Assembly: GCA_934047225.1 (NCBI GenBank)
Contig: OW203990.1
Coordinates: 27,321,045 to 27,385,044, forward strand
Direction: 5' to 3'
Length of the DNA stretch: 64,000 nucleotides
Source of the DNA: Ypsolopha sequella
Lineage: Eukaryota; Arthropoda; Insecta; Lepidoptera; Ypsolophidae
Numbering within the stretch: the first letter of the stretch is position 1; every line of letters begins with the position of its first letter. This document shows positions 62,736 to 64,000 of this stretch, in pieces. Under the pieces are notes generated by a model. It made no database searches and was not told where the DNA came from. It saw only the letters and a program-made list of their open reading frames with translations. The position numbers and the translations under genes were made by a program.

Positions 62736-63701
62736 GGTGGCTCCGTCGGAACAATTAGCCAGTCGATTCGTGGTGGTTGAAATTTCGAACAAAACCATAT
62801 TAAAATAAAGTCCTTATCAGCTCGCACTGCAATATGGCTGTTATGTCAGTCGCTGCGGCTGACAAGTGCGAAAATAGTGTGTTTTTGATTTATTTTATCA
62901 AAAATAAAATTAATTTCCAAGAACTGAGAAAACCAAATCATTTTATATTATTTTGTCTAGAAGTTTATAAATTTTCATACTGTTTCGATAAAAACTGCAG
63001 CAGTTAATATGTTACAAGTAAACAAAAAATCGAGAAATAAGGGTAAACTTAGAATTTTCTTGCGTCCCTTCTGTATGTTATAATGAAATTCAGGAAAAAC
63101 CACATCACTATTTGTATCGTGCAGATTACTATGTATTTTGCTTCTGTTGAAATATGCTATAGCTACCGTATAAAATGGTTACAAAGTTACCTAGTTCAAG
63201 GTCGTTGGCGTTGGTAGAAGCCTTAAGGCGATTACCATCGCCAAATTAGCAGCTCGATATTTGTCACTACGAATATCAACGGAAACGACATTGAAATAAC
63301 GTTCATATGAGCGCGCAATCCAAAGTGGCTGTTACGATGCTCGCTGCGTCCTTGAGAGGGCGAAATAGGAGAAAATTATACTTTGCACTTGGACGTGGTT
63401 ACTTGATTGAATAATCTTATGTTATGTTTATAGCTATCAAGTTTATCTATTTATCAAAGCATAGATGAATTCAATTGACCAAGCCACTCAGGAGCAGTAG
63501 GAAATTTGAGGTCAAAAAACATCATTCAGTAAAAAAAAAATTCATGTAGTTAGAAGTTTTGGTGGTATGAAAAAGAAAAATATTGCATATGTTGTCTAAG
63601 AGTTGACTATTTATAATATATTTTTTTCATTATTTTTGGTTTGGCCATAAACGAGGAGTAGGCTTTAGAAAGTACCCATTTGGCAATAGTAAGGGCCTTA
63701 A
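62732..63701. mobile_element. TTAA-flanked insertion interrupting the Jockey-like element
   Basis: It starts TTAAGGTGGCTCCGTCGG and ends AGTAAGGGCCTTAA; the flanking coding sequence (ANEF... and ...FAEVGAN) reads as one protein if it is removed. The last 479 bp are MITE E copy 3, so either this is a bigger E-related element or E inserted next to another one. No transposase. Confidence 0.55.
63223..63701 (-). repeat. TTAA-flanked MITE E, copy 3 (inverted)
   Basis: TTAAGGCGATTACCATCGCC to GGCAATAGTAAGGGCCTTAA; reverse of 61181-61624 with few differences by eye. Confidence 0.85.
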
Positions 63702-64000
63702 TAGATCTTTCGCTGAAGTTGGAGCAAACACTGTGGGTGTAGAGGAGGTGCGCGGGAAACCAGTCGTTAACCCCCCCTCCACCTCCATGTACTTGCGCCC
63801 GGTTACATACAACGAAATACTTGGTATCATTCAAAAACTTAAAAACAAACACAGTTTTGGCATTGACGACGTTCCCCCTATTCTATTAAAAATGTGTGCA
63901 TTGGAACTTGTCGAACCGTTAACTATGTTCATTAACTAAAGTTTTGAACAAGGTTAATTTCCTTATTTATTAAAAATATCGCTGGTCAAAACTATCCACA
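63702..64000 (+). pseudogene. Jockey-like RT, N-terminal part, cut by window end
   Basis: The frame reads RSFAEVGANTVGVEEV, then YLRPVTYNEILGIIQKLKNK, HSFGIDDVPPILLKMCALEL and VEPLTMFIN before a stop at 63937. In the same frame after the stop comes SFEQG and, with a second stop, the SLVK segment. PVTxxEIxxIIxxLKNKxSxGIDDVPPxLLK is the standard first block of a Jockey-type RT. It continues 61975-62735 after the TTAA insertion. At least two stops make it dead; the catalytic palm lies beyond the window. Confidence 0.85.

Noticed and set aside
1..64000. tRNA, rRNA or other structural RNA genes
   Set aside because: No cloverleaf with a GTTCRANNC box and matching acceptor stem was recognised by eye; a tRNAscan or Infernal run would be decisive.

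Overview
This window looks like intergenic, repeat-rich nuclear DNA of an insect, most likely a lepidopteran (moth or butterfly). It is AT-rich and almost wholly built of transposable-element copies. Three Helitron-type ends end in CTAG. There are many foldback MITEs, piggyBac-type TTAA insertions, and several non-LTR retrotransposon tails of kinds I associate with Lepidoptera. The assignment to order is inference; no species can be named. Nothing prokaryotic was seen: no operons, CRISPR array or phage modules.

Layout. 0-11.5 kb: decayed non-LTR fragments (1.2-2.3, 3.7-4.6, 7.8-8.1, 8.9-9.9 kb) among MITEs, plus a TTAA-flanked element with an inverted-repeat core (7.1-7.8 kb). 11.5-13.6 kb: a Helitron nested in another Helitron, with the end of a Helitron helicase. 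13.9-23.7 kb: MITEs and foldback elements, including a three-level nest at 18.7-19.4 kb. 23.7-26.4 kb: a Helitron with the N-terminal part of its replication protein. 26.6-29.3 kb: non-LTR fragments and a 30-bp minisatellite. 29.7-30.2 kb: the best candidate host gene, a 64-residue secreted peptide precursor with a textbook TATA/initiator promoter. 31.9-32.8 kb: a non-LTR RT fragment. 33.3-33.9 kb: two possible small exons.

34.9-40.4 kb is a nearly complete DIRS-type tyrosine-recombinase retrotransposon: gag, RT-RNase H and tyrosine recombinase, identical 185-bp inverted terminal repeats, and an internal complementary region. Its gag has one in-frame UGA. 41.1-45.7 kb is a structurally complete Ty3/Gypsy LTR retrotransposon. 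Its two 312-bp LTRs read as identical, so it is young. Gag and pol are joined by a canonical A-AAA-AAC -1 frameshift site. It sits in an older dispersed repeat, which itself splits a YqaJ-type (lambda-exonuclease-like) gene remnant (40.8-46.5 kb).

48.3-51.3 kb, minus strand, is a frameshifted non-LTR retrotransposon with an N-terminal zinc finger, an RT and a C-terminal restriction-like endonuclease; related pieces lie at 8.9, 21.6 and 29.1 kb. 52-61 kb holds further MITEs, satellites and non-LTR tails. 62-64 kb is a Jockey-like element (endonuclease, then RT) interrupted by a TTAA-flanked insertion and cut by the window end.

The most notable signals are the secreted peptide gene (29983-30177), the frameshift site and young age of the Gypsy element, the DIRS element with its 1.86-kb double-open overlap, a core segment in opposite orientation in two copies of the same element (7393-7621 and 16174-16403), and the YqaJ remnant with a lost catalytic Asp and a retained intron. 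All comparisons were made by eye; no database search was possible.
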